From positions 33,455 to 97,454 of the forward strand of contig CARVLU010000001.1 in the NCBI GenBank assembly GCA_949082785.1: DNA of 64,000 bases, in the 5' to 3' direction. Position 1 is the first letter of the stretch, and every line of letters starts with the position of its first letter. Below, one piece after another: positions 57,401-64,000 of the stretch. Below the pieces are notes generated by a model that saw only the letters and a list, made by a program, of their open reading frames with translations, did no database searches and was not told the origin of the DNA. Origin of the DNA: an uncultured Alphaproteobacteria bacterium (GTDB lineage Bacteria > Pseudomonadota > Alphaproteobacteria > Rs-D84). Both the position numbers and the translations under genes were made by a program.

Positions 57401-60298
57401 GCACACAACCGCAAAGGTACAGGCCGGATATGCGCCGTTGGTATAGTAAACCTTTTGCGCGGTCGGGGTGACTGATGTCGAATTGCTGACGGATTTAGAG
57501 CAATTTTGGAAACAGTCACTGATGGTGTCACGCATGATGGTACCACTGTCGGGGCCATCATCGGAACCGCTGTAACCATCCGGGCATTGCAGTTGGGTAA
57601 TCAGCGTGTTGCCACTGTAATACCCATTATCAACCACACTGCACGCCGCGCCGTCAACGTGATGGTAACCGGCATCACAGGTCAACGGGATGATTTCGCA
57701 GTTCAGGGTGTAATCGCCATCGGCGACTTTCCACCAGCATTTGGAATTCCCGGTCCCATACTTAAACGCGTCGTAACGTTTAATCAGGTAACACTGTGAA
57801 ATCTGGGTTGCGCCACCATCAGACGTCCCGCGCAGACCACTGGTGGGGTCGGTCGGACAGTCAAAGACATTACCACCTTCGCAGTATGACCCGGGGGGGC
57901 ATTCGCCGTCAAAGTAACAGATTGGATTCGTGCCCGGACTGCGCATTGGGATATAGCCACTGTTACACGTTGCACGGTATGTACATGCCGGATAACGTTT
58001 GTCTGTGGGATTATAATATTCCTTGGCATTGACCTGGCTTAACGTACCGTTGGCAATGGTGGCCGGCGACGGACAGGTGAAATAACAGTCTGTGATTTCA
58101 TCACGTCCTTTGTCTGAACCGGTTGCACCGTCGGGACATGTTTTTGCCGTGCCACCTGTACAGTATGAACCGCTGGGGCAATCCGTCGGGTTGCCGCCGT
58201 TACATACCTTGCCGGCGGGGCATGCTTCGGGGGCAGTGCCGCCACCCGGACACATCTGGCCGGTTGTACACTGCACGCGGCATCCCGGTGTCCCAATCAG
58301 GGAATCGCCGGTACCCGGGCAGTAATACCCCGTGGGACATGCGACATGGGATGTGCCATTGTACCATTTGCCCGCTTCGCACTTTGTCTTGGCCAATTCC
58401 CAACAGGCATAGACCGTCGCCGCCCCGGTAAAGGTCAACGGATTACCCTTGGAACCACAGGATGTGGTGGTGGACCAACCCTTGAAAGTATAATCGGTTC
58501 GTGTCGGTGTCGGCAGTGTACATGGCTGGCCATGATAACATGTCTTGGTCGTCGGGGACACGGTGCCACCCTGGGGATTCAATGTAATCGTGTATGGTTT
58601 CGGGTCGCAAGTCTTGGTCGTGTTGTTCCAGGTATAACCATTGTTACACGTTGGTGTTCCAGTGGTTCCGCCGGGACAGGTTGCGTTCGGCACACAGGCC
58701 ACACAGACGTTGTTATTGACCCAATAATTCTGGGCACATGCCGTGGCGGTACATGATTTGACGCCACCCTTGGTCACGGTACCATTTACCTGGGTTGCAT
58801 TGGCCAGGTCGCTGGGGACGCATGCACGGTAACAGATGTTGGAATTCTGTGCATTACATTCGTTATATTCACCTTGTTTAAATGTGACTTCGCCGGAACA
58901 CGATACGATACAGTTGGAACATCCACTGCCGCTGGGGCGTTGGCTGGACGGGCAGTTACAGCCGCCGGCTGTGTTGCTGGCGCCACAGGCGGTAAATTTC
59001 GCCCAGAATGTCTTGGCACCGGTACTGCCGTTGGGGATGCCGGTTGCCTGGGTCGTCAGGGCAGAATTGCTGTACCAGCCACCGAACGTATAACCCGGTT
59101 TTGTCGCCGCCGTGAATGTAATCGGCAACATTGTGACGTTATACGACGCGGGGTTGTTATGCGTTGCGCCGGTGTTATATGTAATGGCATAACCATCAAT
59201 ATCACATCCGGTTTTGGACGCATTAACCTTATACCCAGCTTCACAGGCGGTAACGGTCATCGAACATGTCGATGCCGTGGCAGAACAGGTGCCCTGATAA
59301 TATTGGGTCCCACTGGTTGATGTGCTGCCATATGTTACGGATGTGGCATGGGCCGGTTTTGGGGGCCGAGTACATGCTTTGGTACAGGATTTATAACAGC
59401 TGCCACTGCCGGCCGTATTGTTGGCCGCAGATTGGGTGTATGTGCCGTCGCCAACACTGCTGCATGTCGGGCAGGTGTTACCGTTTTTATATCTGCCGGA
59501 TTGGCAACTGTTGACGGTACATGTAGATGCTGCGGCATCACATGCGCTTTGGTTGCCATAGTATGTTTTACCGGTGGTGCTGGATGATGTGCAGTTCGCA
59601 CCAGTTGCACAGGTACAAGGCTTGGTACAGGATTTGTAACATGCCGTTCCCTGGTTGCCGGTACATTCGTTATATGTGCCGGACCATTGGCTGCCCAGTG
59701 TGGAACATGCCTTGGACGTGCTGCAATCCGGGTCGCACCCCGTGCCAGCGGAATTTTTGTGATATCCACTGTTACAGGCCCACGGACAGGAATTGCTGGC
59801 GGCGTTGCCGGTATAATATGAATTGGCCGGTTTGTTGGTACACTGTTGACAGCTGGTTGCACCCTGGGCACTGTAATAACCCGTGCCGCATGCAGAACAT
59901 GCGCCATTATTTAAATAAAACTTCGCGTTACAAGTAATGGATTGGGTGCCACCACCGCACGAACCCCACGACGAACATCCGGTACAAGAACCAGTGCCGA
60001 CGGTTGTGCCGCCATTGCCCCCGGTAAATTTTCCGGCACAGGTTTGTGTTGAACCACTGTATGAACAAGAACCGTTCGCAATGCTGCACGAACGCGTACA
60101 CGATTGCGATGCGCGGTTGTCGGCACTGGAACATTGTAAACATGCGTTGCCGGTTGAACTGCTGTTCAAATAATATCCGGAATTACAGGACGTATATTTT
60201 TTATACGTCGGACAATCATAGCCCGCCCAGACATTGCCGGCAAAAAACAGGGTGAATAAAGACACTAAAATGTGCAGAAAACGTGGAGTTTTTGTCAC
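54437..60298 (-). CDS. Giant Cys-rich secreted protein with InlB-type B-repeats
   Basis: 1953 residues. Signal peptide (RFLHILVSLFTLFFAGNVWA), then dozens of CxxGYY-type modules (CNSGYYLNSSS, CGTGYYSAQGA, CPTGYYCPGTG) like tandem growth-factor-receptor/TNFR-like Cys knots. At least four Listeria/Bacteroides-type B-repeats start near residues 369 (ITYNTGATHNN), 571 (ITLNPQGGTVSP), 989 and 1074. Four ~75-residue repeats with GGGTQRCFYTSGTGSSAVY-like blocks span about 1230-1500. It ends CKSGYSMW with no anchor. Probably a surface or secreted adhesin-like protein; no enzyme motifs. Confidence 0.85.
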   Translation of the reverse strand: MTKTPRFLHILVSLFTLFFAGNVWAGYDCPTYKKYTSCNSGYYLNSSSTGNACLQCSSADNRASQSCTRSCSIANGSCSYSGSTQTCAGKFTGGNGGTTVGTGSCTGCSSWGSCGGGTQSITCNAKFYLNNGACSACGTGYYSAQGATSCQQCTNKPANSYYTGNAASNSCPWACNSGYHKNSAGTGCDPDCSTSKACSTLGSQWSGTYNECTGNQGTACYKSCTKPCTCATGANCTSSSTTGKTYYGNQSACDAAASTCTVNSCQSGRYKNGNTCPTCSSVGDGTYTQSAANNTAGSGSCYKSCTKACTRPPKPAHATSVTYGSTSTSGTQYYQGTCSATASTCSMTVTACEAGYKVNASKTGCDIDGYAITYNTGATHNNPASYNVTMLPITFTAATKPGYTFGGWYSNSALTTQATGIPNGSTGAKTFWAKFTACGASNTAGGCNCPSSQRPSGSGCSNCIVSCSGEVTFKQGEYNECNAQNSNICYRACVPSDLANATQVNGTVTKGGVKSCTATACAQNYWVNNNVCVACVPNATCPGGTTGTPTCNNGYTWNNTTKTCDPKPYTITLNPQGGTVSPTTKTCYHGQPCTLPTPTRTDYTFKGWSTTTSCGSKGNPLTFTGAATVYACWELAKTKCEAGKWYNGTSHVACPTGYYCPGTGDSLIGTPGCRVQCTTGQMCPGGGTAPEACPAGKVCNGGNPTDCPSGSYCTGGTAKTCPDGATGSDKGRDEITDCYFTCPSPATIANGTLSQVNAKEYYNPTDKRYPACTYRATCNSGYIPMRSPGTNPICYFDGECPPGSYCEGGNVFDCPTDPTSGLRGTSDGGATQISQCYLIKRYDAFKYGTGNSKCWWKVADGDYTLNCEIIPLTCDAGYHHVDGAACSVVDNGYYSGNTLITQLQCPDGYSGSDDGPDSGTIMRDTISDCFQNCSKSVSNSTSVTPTAQKVYYTNGAYPACTFAVVCATGYTVTNNNSSTPSCTPNTYTVALNKNGGSGNVVDSIKCTFNSGSCQLPATTGLTRAGFTVAQQWCSGPDGEAPCYTAGSAVTTNISATGSTHTLYAKWSPSLITVNLNNTGANIAAAPGTVYLRYGQGWYSNTAGTTVINALNTRPAKTGYIFTGYYSRENGGGAQVIASNGSFITSNDALTISTTSPTTIYAAWSAGTTTCPAGQYYTNSGCTQCPENHYCPGGDFGTGGGNQGAMTCPNGGLSDAGATSMAQCFKRGLTYVATHGGGTQRCFYTSGTGSSAVYNSNCDTKVIVTCMAGYYYTTGEDCTAVGDGYYSPVDDKTRSECPDGGKTGTQTATAIQECYKTGLTYTPSNGRGTQRCFYSNGVGAAAVYAEKCDTKRITACRAGFWRTNDLADNCEAVGLGYYSAEEEVIRHACEDGGKTQTETSTAAGMCFKDDRPYTDAKHGSGVQLCFYRTGTGSNAQYDANCNTIRITSCDAGYYRKDFNTSIDCDEVSQLYYSPAGDVARTPCENGGITRNSQGTIIQTASSAASCSLDGLSCPIPNGRGEQRCWYSTGTGVDALYKENCTTCLVTECDDTYSQVGNACIICPPGKICTDDNQEKSCSSFGDGTYTKSDAGSTDPNKCYKDCALGAHATAMTGRLYLDGTSTCEITQCQAGYRLENGVCTECPEGSFCDGTSGGTDPEHPDVKSCADLGDGSWKYSKPGAQSVNDCYRTCEPYDVEYGTAIPINKTEFWPTDCTFRGESETGNPCEIIDDKCVEKSCNSSFELINGICVACNRDNALSYKPGANCEVASCVGGYHPRGQACEPDVRECTVQNAAYAEQRWDTAKNAFGICIIKECQEGYHLNANACVQDSAPCVVEHGIGTKEWNTMTNSWGDCVATSCDPGYTTDPAETNERTKPCGQCKNKFSVLGEVAVSSYVRECEIASCLYQGELYNLDNNECVPICDINGYEDETGTMKWNKVTKKCERTCKSGYSMW

Positions 60299-60411
60299 TT
60301 TCTTCCTCTCTTTTGTAAATCATCATAGAAAAAATCACATATATCGTGCAAGAGAAAAATAATGCCATCGCCAAGAAAATAAAAAACGCCGCATATGCGA
60401 CGCAATATAAG

Positions 60412-60488
60412 TGGTGGGTTAGGTAGGACTTGAACCCACGACCAAAGCGTTATGAGCGCTCCGCTCTAACCAACTGAGCTACTAACCC
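60412..60488 (-). tRNA. tRNA with CAT anticodon (Met or Ile2)
   Basis: Minus strand acceptor GGGTTAG/CTAACCC, anticodon CAT in CTCATAA, T arm GTGGGTTCAAGTCCTAC, CCA encoded. Followed by a GCGTCGCAT/ATGCGGCG-type hairpin and T run. Whether it is elongator Met or lysidine-modified Ile2 cannot be decided by eye. Confidence 0.92.
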
Positions 60489-60572
60489 ACGCGGTGCATT
60501 ATAAAGATTTTGGATTTTGATTCAAGATAAAAATGACTTCTCTTTTCCGTTGCGTTGTGGCATGATGGGAAC

Positions 60573-61871
60573 ATGCCAGAAATTGCACCGATTTTAAATG
60601 AAACACAGATGGCCGCGTTCCATGCGATTGAACACACAAATGCCAATCTGTTGATTATGGGCCAGGCGGGGACCGGCAAATCCACATTTGTTAATTATCT
60701 GAAATCCGCATCTAAAAAGCGTATTATCTGCGCATGCCCGACGGCGGTGTCGGCACTGAATATCGGTGGGCAAACGATTCATTCACTGTTCCAGATTCAG
60801 CCGCGCGATTTCATCATGCCCGAATTTTTAAAGTTAAAGGCCCGACCGCGCAATATCTTGAACGCGGCCGACGTTCTGATTATCGACGAAATTTCCATGG
60901 TCGCGCCGGATTTGCTGGACGCGATGGATATTTTGGCCCGCGCGGCGCGGCGTAACGATGCGCCATTTGGCGGGTTACAGGTGGTCGCCATCGGCGATTT
61001 GTTCCAATTGCCCCCCGTTATCACGCGCGACGCCATGGGATATTATGAAACGGAATACGAACACCCCAACAGCTATTTCTTTGACAGCCATGTTTTCCAG
61101 CGGGCGCATTTCCAGAAATATGACTTTGATTTGGTGTATCGCCAAAATGATACCGAATTGCTGGATAATCTGACGCGGTTGCGCGGAAATGACACGGGGG
61201 CGTTGGAATTCTTTAATAATTGTAAAATACTGGATGATGCGCGACGCGCCAATGCCGTGATTATCACGCCATTTCGCGCGGTGGCCGAACGCATCAATGC
61301 GGACCGGTTGGCCCAAATCAATGCGCCCGAAATTATGTACACAGGTGAATTGACCGGAACATTTCCCGAACGCGACACGCCCGCGCCTATGAAATTAATT
61401 TTGAAAGTCGGGGCATTGGTTGTCTTTGTTAAAAACGGGGACAAATGGCACAACGGGTCGATGGGCATCGTGCGCAATATGACCGCGCGCGACATCACGG
61501 TTGAATTATTAAACGCCACGCGTGATGTGGTGACGGTTCGGCCCGAAAAATGGCCTAAAATCGAATATTCGCGGGATGAAAATGACCGACTGGTCGAAAA
61601 CGAAGTCGGCTGTTTTAAGCAATTTCCGTTAAATTTGGGCTATGCCATGACCATACACAAGGCCCAGGGCAAAACCCTGGACGCGGTGGTGGTGGATATT
61701 TCACGTGGCGCATTTGCCCACGGCCAGACGTATGTTGCGTTGTCACGCACGCGCAAATCGGCCGACATGCACGTGGCGGCGGCGCTGCGTCCGCGCGATG
61801 TTATTTTTGATGAACGCGTGTTGAAATTCGTGAACGGGCCTGTAAATCCGACGTCATCCAGTTTTCGATAA
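60573..61871 (+). CDS. Pif1/RecD-like DNA helicase
   Basis: 432-residue superfamily 1B helicase. Walker A MGQAGTGKSTF, Walker B VLIIDEISMV, VAIGDLFQLPP (motif III), motif V/VI TIHKAQGKTLD and TYVALSRTR. Pif1/RecD2-like enzymes unwind 5'-3', often at G-quadruplexes or during repair. Start MPEIAPILNETQM. Its last 71 bp overlap the end of the convergent hydrolase gene. Confidence 0.88.
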   Translation: MPEIAPILNETQMAAFHAIEHTNANLLIMGQAGTGKSTFVNYLKSASKKRIICACPTAVSALNIGGQTIHSLFQIQPRDFIMPEFLKLKARPRNILNAADVLIIDEISMVAPDLLDAMDILARAARRNDAPFGGLQVVAIGDLFQLPPVITRDAMGYYETEYEHPNSYFFDSHVFQRAHFQKYDFDLVYRQNDTELLDNLTRLRGNDTGALEFFNNCKILDDARRANAVIITPFRAVAERINADRLAQINAPEIMYTGELTGTFPERDTPAPMKLILKVGALVVFVKNGDKWHNGSMGIVRNMTARDITVELLNATRDVVTVRPEKWPKIEYSRDENDRLVENEVGCFKQFPLNLGYAMTIHKAQGKTLDAVVVDISRGAFAHGQTYVALSRTRKSADMHVAAALRPRDVIFDERVLKFVNGPVNPTSSSFR

Positions 61872-62880
61872 CGCGGCCGTTATGCTGTAATTGATCAAAG
61901 TCAACAATACCACCATTGGCCAATTCGGCAATTGTCGGCATTGGGGCGCCGCGCATGGCGCTGTGTACGCCATTAATGATAACGTTACGCTGTGCGGCAA
62001 AGATAATTTTACCGTCATCGGTCAACGTCTTGTTCGTAACCGCGTGGTCCAACAATCCTTTTGGGTCGTGTTCACCGGTTGCCGTGTTTTTCAGGCGCCC
62101 CGCCACAAACACATTTGCCCCCAGTGTGTCAAAGAAAGACGGCACAATATCGGCGGAATTTTCATACAAGAATTCATAAAATTTGTTATACATTTGGGCG
62201 CGTGTATCTTCGGCGGAACCAAATGATACGGTTGTAAACCGCGGATGTTCCAGTGGCGCGGTCGGTGCATGTTGCACCGCCAGAACGGCGCGCTGGATTG
62301 TTCTGATTTCGGGGGCAGTGTATCCGCGCCCACGCAAATCTGTCGCCATATAATCGCCCATTTGCCGAATGACGGCCCCGCCGTGGCTGTGTCCGTACAG
62401 CACCAGGCCGCGCATTCGCGCGGCCAATATATTGGCCGCGGCATGATTGGTTATTGCGTCATTTATTCTGGGGGCAAATATTTTATTATACAGTTCAATG
62501 ATATACCGTGGCGTCGGTTCGTTTTCAGTCATACGGGCCATGCTGGATTCCATCCGGTCATTGATATCATCGCGTTCCCACAAACGTTTGATGCGCCGCC
62601 CAGCGCGACGAAACAGCCGGATGCGTTCCAAGACAGCATGATGGGGCCCGAATTCATATGCCGCACCATAAACCGGAACGTCATCAATGCCGTTTTCATG
62701 CAACAGCGTGCGCATTGTTTTCGCATACATATTCGCCATGTCGGGCGTATATGTTAATTCACCGCCCAGCGTTACAACCACGACCCCGTCGGGCGTGACA
62801 GAATCGACAACGGCATACCGTAAACCATCATTTTGAATCAGTACGGCATTTGTTGGAATATACGGGGCGTTTTCTGTCAT
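61801..62880 (-). CDS. Lipase-like alpha/beta-fold protein, unknown
   Basis: 359 residues with a nucleophile elbow LVLYGHSHGGAVIRQMGDYM (about residues 160-180) and an upstream Arg-rich helical part. GHSHGG suggests a serine hydrolase; Asp and His partners are plausible but not certain. It overlaps rimI by 4 bp (ATGA) and the convergent helicase by 71 bp. Confidence 0.65.
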   Translation of the reverse strand: MTENAPYIPTNAVLIQNDGLRYAVVDSVTPDGVVVVTLGGELTYTPDMANMYAKTMRTLLHENGIDDVPVYGAAYEFGPHHAVLERIRLFRRAGRRIKRLWERDDINDRMESSMARMTENEPTPRYIIELYNKIFAPRINDAITNHAAANILAARMRGLVLYGHSHGGAVIRQMGDYMATDLRGRGYTAPEIRTIQRAVLAVQHAPTAPLEHPRFTTVSFGSAEDTRAQMYNKFYEFLYENSADIVPSFFDTLGANVFVAGRLKNTATGEHDPKGLLDHAVTNKTLTDDGKIIFAAQRNVIINGVHSAMRGAPMPTIAELANGGIVDFDQLQHNGRVIENWMTSDLQARSRISTRVHQK

Positions 62881-63263
62881 AATGTTTTTTCCATCAAAAT
62901 GGCGTCGGTGCCATCGTAATATTTGGGGCGCACACCGATTTGATTGAACCCGTTGGTCGCGTACAGGGCGCGCGCCGGGTCGTTATCGGCGGCAACTTCT
63001 AAAAAAATCTTTTTAATGCCATTGCGGCGCAATTCGTTTTCCACAATTCCCAACATTGCCGCCGCAATGCCGCCGCGCCGGGCATCGGGGGCAACGCCGA
63101 TGGTGATAATTTCGGCTTCGTCCGCGACGGCGCGATAAACGATAAATCCGTTCTGGCTGGCGATGATGTCGCATCCCGATTTTTTCAGGTCGGCAAAATC
63201 ACCGGCCCCCCACGGTTTGTGGGGAAAACATTTTGCGTGCAAATTGGCTATTTCGTTGAACAT
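62877..63263 (-). CDS. rimI: Ribosomal-protein-alanine N-acetyltransferase RimI-like
   Basis: 128-residue GNAT fold: ADEAEIITIGVAPDARRGGI with the acetyl-CoA loop RRGGIAAAM, and LEVAADNDPARALYATNGF. Adjacent to tsaB, the usual place for rimI, which acetylates ribosomal protein S18. Overlaps tsaB by 16 bp. Confidence 0.88.
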   Translation of the reverse strand: MFNEIANLHAKCFPHKPWGAGDFADLKKSGCDIIASQNGFIVYRAVADEAEIITIGVAPDARRGGIAAAMLGIVENELRRNGIKKIFLEVAADNDPARALYATNGFNQIGVRPKYYDGTDAILMEKTL

Positions 63264-63799
63264 TTTGCATTTTCTTCCGCATAGCTGGGGCGCAAATACA
63301 TCGGCACCACCGGCGCGATGTCGCCCGCGGCCAATTTCTGTTGCACGATTGCGGTCCCCAGCCCCAGGTTAAACGGTTTGTGACCCACCGTGCGCGGCCA
63401 ATCCATTTGGCGTGTTTCAATTTCATCAATCGACATTGTGCACGGTGCCAGTGTGTCCGCCGCGACAAAGAAATCCCCACGCCCCGAATCGATGGCGACA
63501 AATGCGTCCGGCGTTGCCGCCAGATATAATTCAAATGCGTTAATCGGCACGACCGGAATGTTCAGGCCCATTGCCAATCCCTTGGCATAGGCGATGCCCA
63601 GCCGGATTCCGGTAAAGCTGCCGGGCCCGACCACAACACCGATGGCGGTCAAATCACGCCATGTGACGCCGCATTCGCCCAAGAATTGTTCGACCGCCGC
63701 GGGCAGGGCCACAGATTGCTTTTCCGCGTCAACATGCGCATACCGGTCGCCCAGTACGAATTCCAATCCCGCCCCAGATGTATTGATTATCAGAATCAT
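63248..63799 (-). CDS. tsaB: tRNA t6A biosynthesis protein TsaB
   Basis: 183 residues, ASKHA fold. MILIINTSGAGLEFVLGD and the hallmark VVGPGSFTGIRLGIAYAKGL. Scaffold partner of TsaD in making t6A37, the modification that mtaB elsewhere in this window then methylthiolates. Its ATG overlaps the stop of the partial gene upstream. Confidence 0.93.
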   Translation of the reverse strand: MILIINTSGAGLEFVLGDRYAHVDAEKQSVALPAAVEQFLGECGVTWRDLTAIGVVVGPGSFTGIRLGIAYAKGLAMGLNIPVVPINAFELYLAATPDAFVAIDSGRGDFFVAADTLAPCTMSIDEIETRQMDWPRTVGHKPFNLGLGTAIVQQKLAAGDIAPVVPMYLRPSYAEENAKCSTK

Positions 63800-64000
63800 T
63801 TTTGACGATTGTGTTTTTTTACCATGGCGTTGAACAGAATGCGTGCGGCCAATCCATCGAAATGGCGGGTTTTCCCCTTGTCATTCATGTTGCGGATTTG
63901 CACGTTATAACGCGGGCCGCCTTCGTTTTCAAAATCAGGTTCGCGCACGGACCCGTAAATAGACACATCCAATCCGGAAATAATATAATCTTTGCAAATA
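63796..64000 (-). CDS. C-terminal end of an unrecognised protein (partial)
   Basis: The last 67 codons of a gene that begins beyond the right edge: visible pieces are GLDVSIYGSVREPDFENEGG, RYNVQIRNMNDKGKTRHFDG and LAARILFNAMVKKHNRQK. Coupled to tsaB by an ATGA overlap. No family recognised from this part. Confidence 0.6.
   Translation of the reverse strand, partial: ICKDYIISGLDVSIYGSVREPDFENEGGPRYNVQIRNMNDKGKTRHFDGLAARILFNAMVKKHNRQK

Overview
The window looks like part of the chromosome of an uncultured, probably host-associated alphaproteobacterium. The lineage signs are a TrcR (DUF1013) gene directly upstream of rpoD, an lpxA-lpxB lipid A pair, an Mla-type operon with a STAS-fused permease, and a bactofilin next to an M23 peptidase. 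A set of secreted cysteine-rich proteins (CxxGYY and TQCY-P motifs, one of them 1953 residues long) also resembles what I associate with gut Alphaproteobacteria. The species cannot be fixed from sequence alone.

Layout. (1) 1-6.4 kb is accessory DNA of prophage or integrative-element type: the end of a tail-type protein with a 9-residue tandem repeat, a CAT-anticodon tRNA, an excisionase-like HTH gene overlapping a tyrosine integrase, a run of very short coupled ORFs with zinc ribbons, a HAD/PNKP-like phosphatase, a Rha regulator with a structured leader, and small phage genes, ending near tRNA-Leu. (2) 6.6-16.2 kb: a large secreted Cys/Ala/Thr-rich protein, lpxA-lpxB, a membrane protein, a TrmN6-like methyltransferase, the M23 peptidase-bactofilin-rpiB run and a Cys-rich secreted protein. 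(3) 16.4-34.9 kb: tRNA-Ser(GCT), a short alaS, a glycosyltransferase, hup, rpsD, cysS with a poly-Cys leader peptide, trcR-rpoD, a surface beta-barrel protein, LemA, a small HTH gene, and the leftward set mtaB-dac-holB-tatD-smpB. (4) 34.5-36.8 kb: rpoZ, tRNA-Ser(GGA) and an AT-richer pair: a Tlde1-type L,D-transpeptidase toxin and a small membrane protein, probably its immunity protein. (5) 36.8-48.9 kb: a porin-like protein, mlaE-mlaF-mlaD-lipoprotein, lipases, a flavoprotein, Cys-rich proteins, tRNA-Arg(CCG), two kinase-like genes and prfB with its +1 frameshift. (6) 49-64 kb: more secreted Cys-rich proteins including the giant one, corA, tRNA-Pro, acpS, a Pif1/RecD-like helicase and the tsaB-rimI group.

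Two patterns stand out and I cannot name either. First, three tRNA genes (Ser-GCT, Ser-GGA, Arg-CCG) are each followed within about 160-180 bp by a second copy of their own 3' end. In each, the second copy is split in the T loop by a 70-95 bp insert holding a stem that covaries between loci, always with a 12-nt loop, and then a conserved CGTCRCGADTG block. Second, four genes (two paralogous small HTH genes and two secreted Cys-rich genes) have the same type of ~200-nt leader, with four mutually exclusive pairing segments ending in an intrinsic terminator. This is the layout of a transcription attenuator, and the pairing is kept by compensatory changes.

Other regulated leaders: a 14-codon leaderless peptide with four consecutive Cys codons before cysS, two stacked terminators between promoter and toxin gene, a folded leader before hup, and a self-complementary leader before rha. 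Together they suggest that premature termination is used heavily in this genome.
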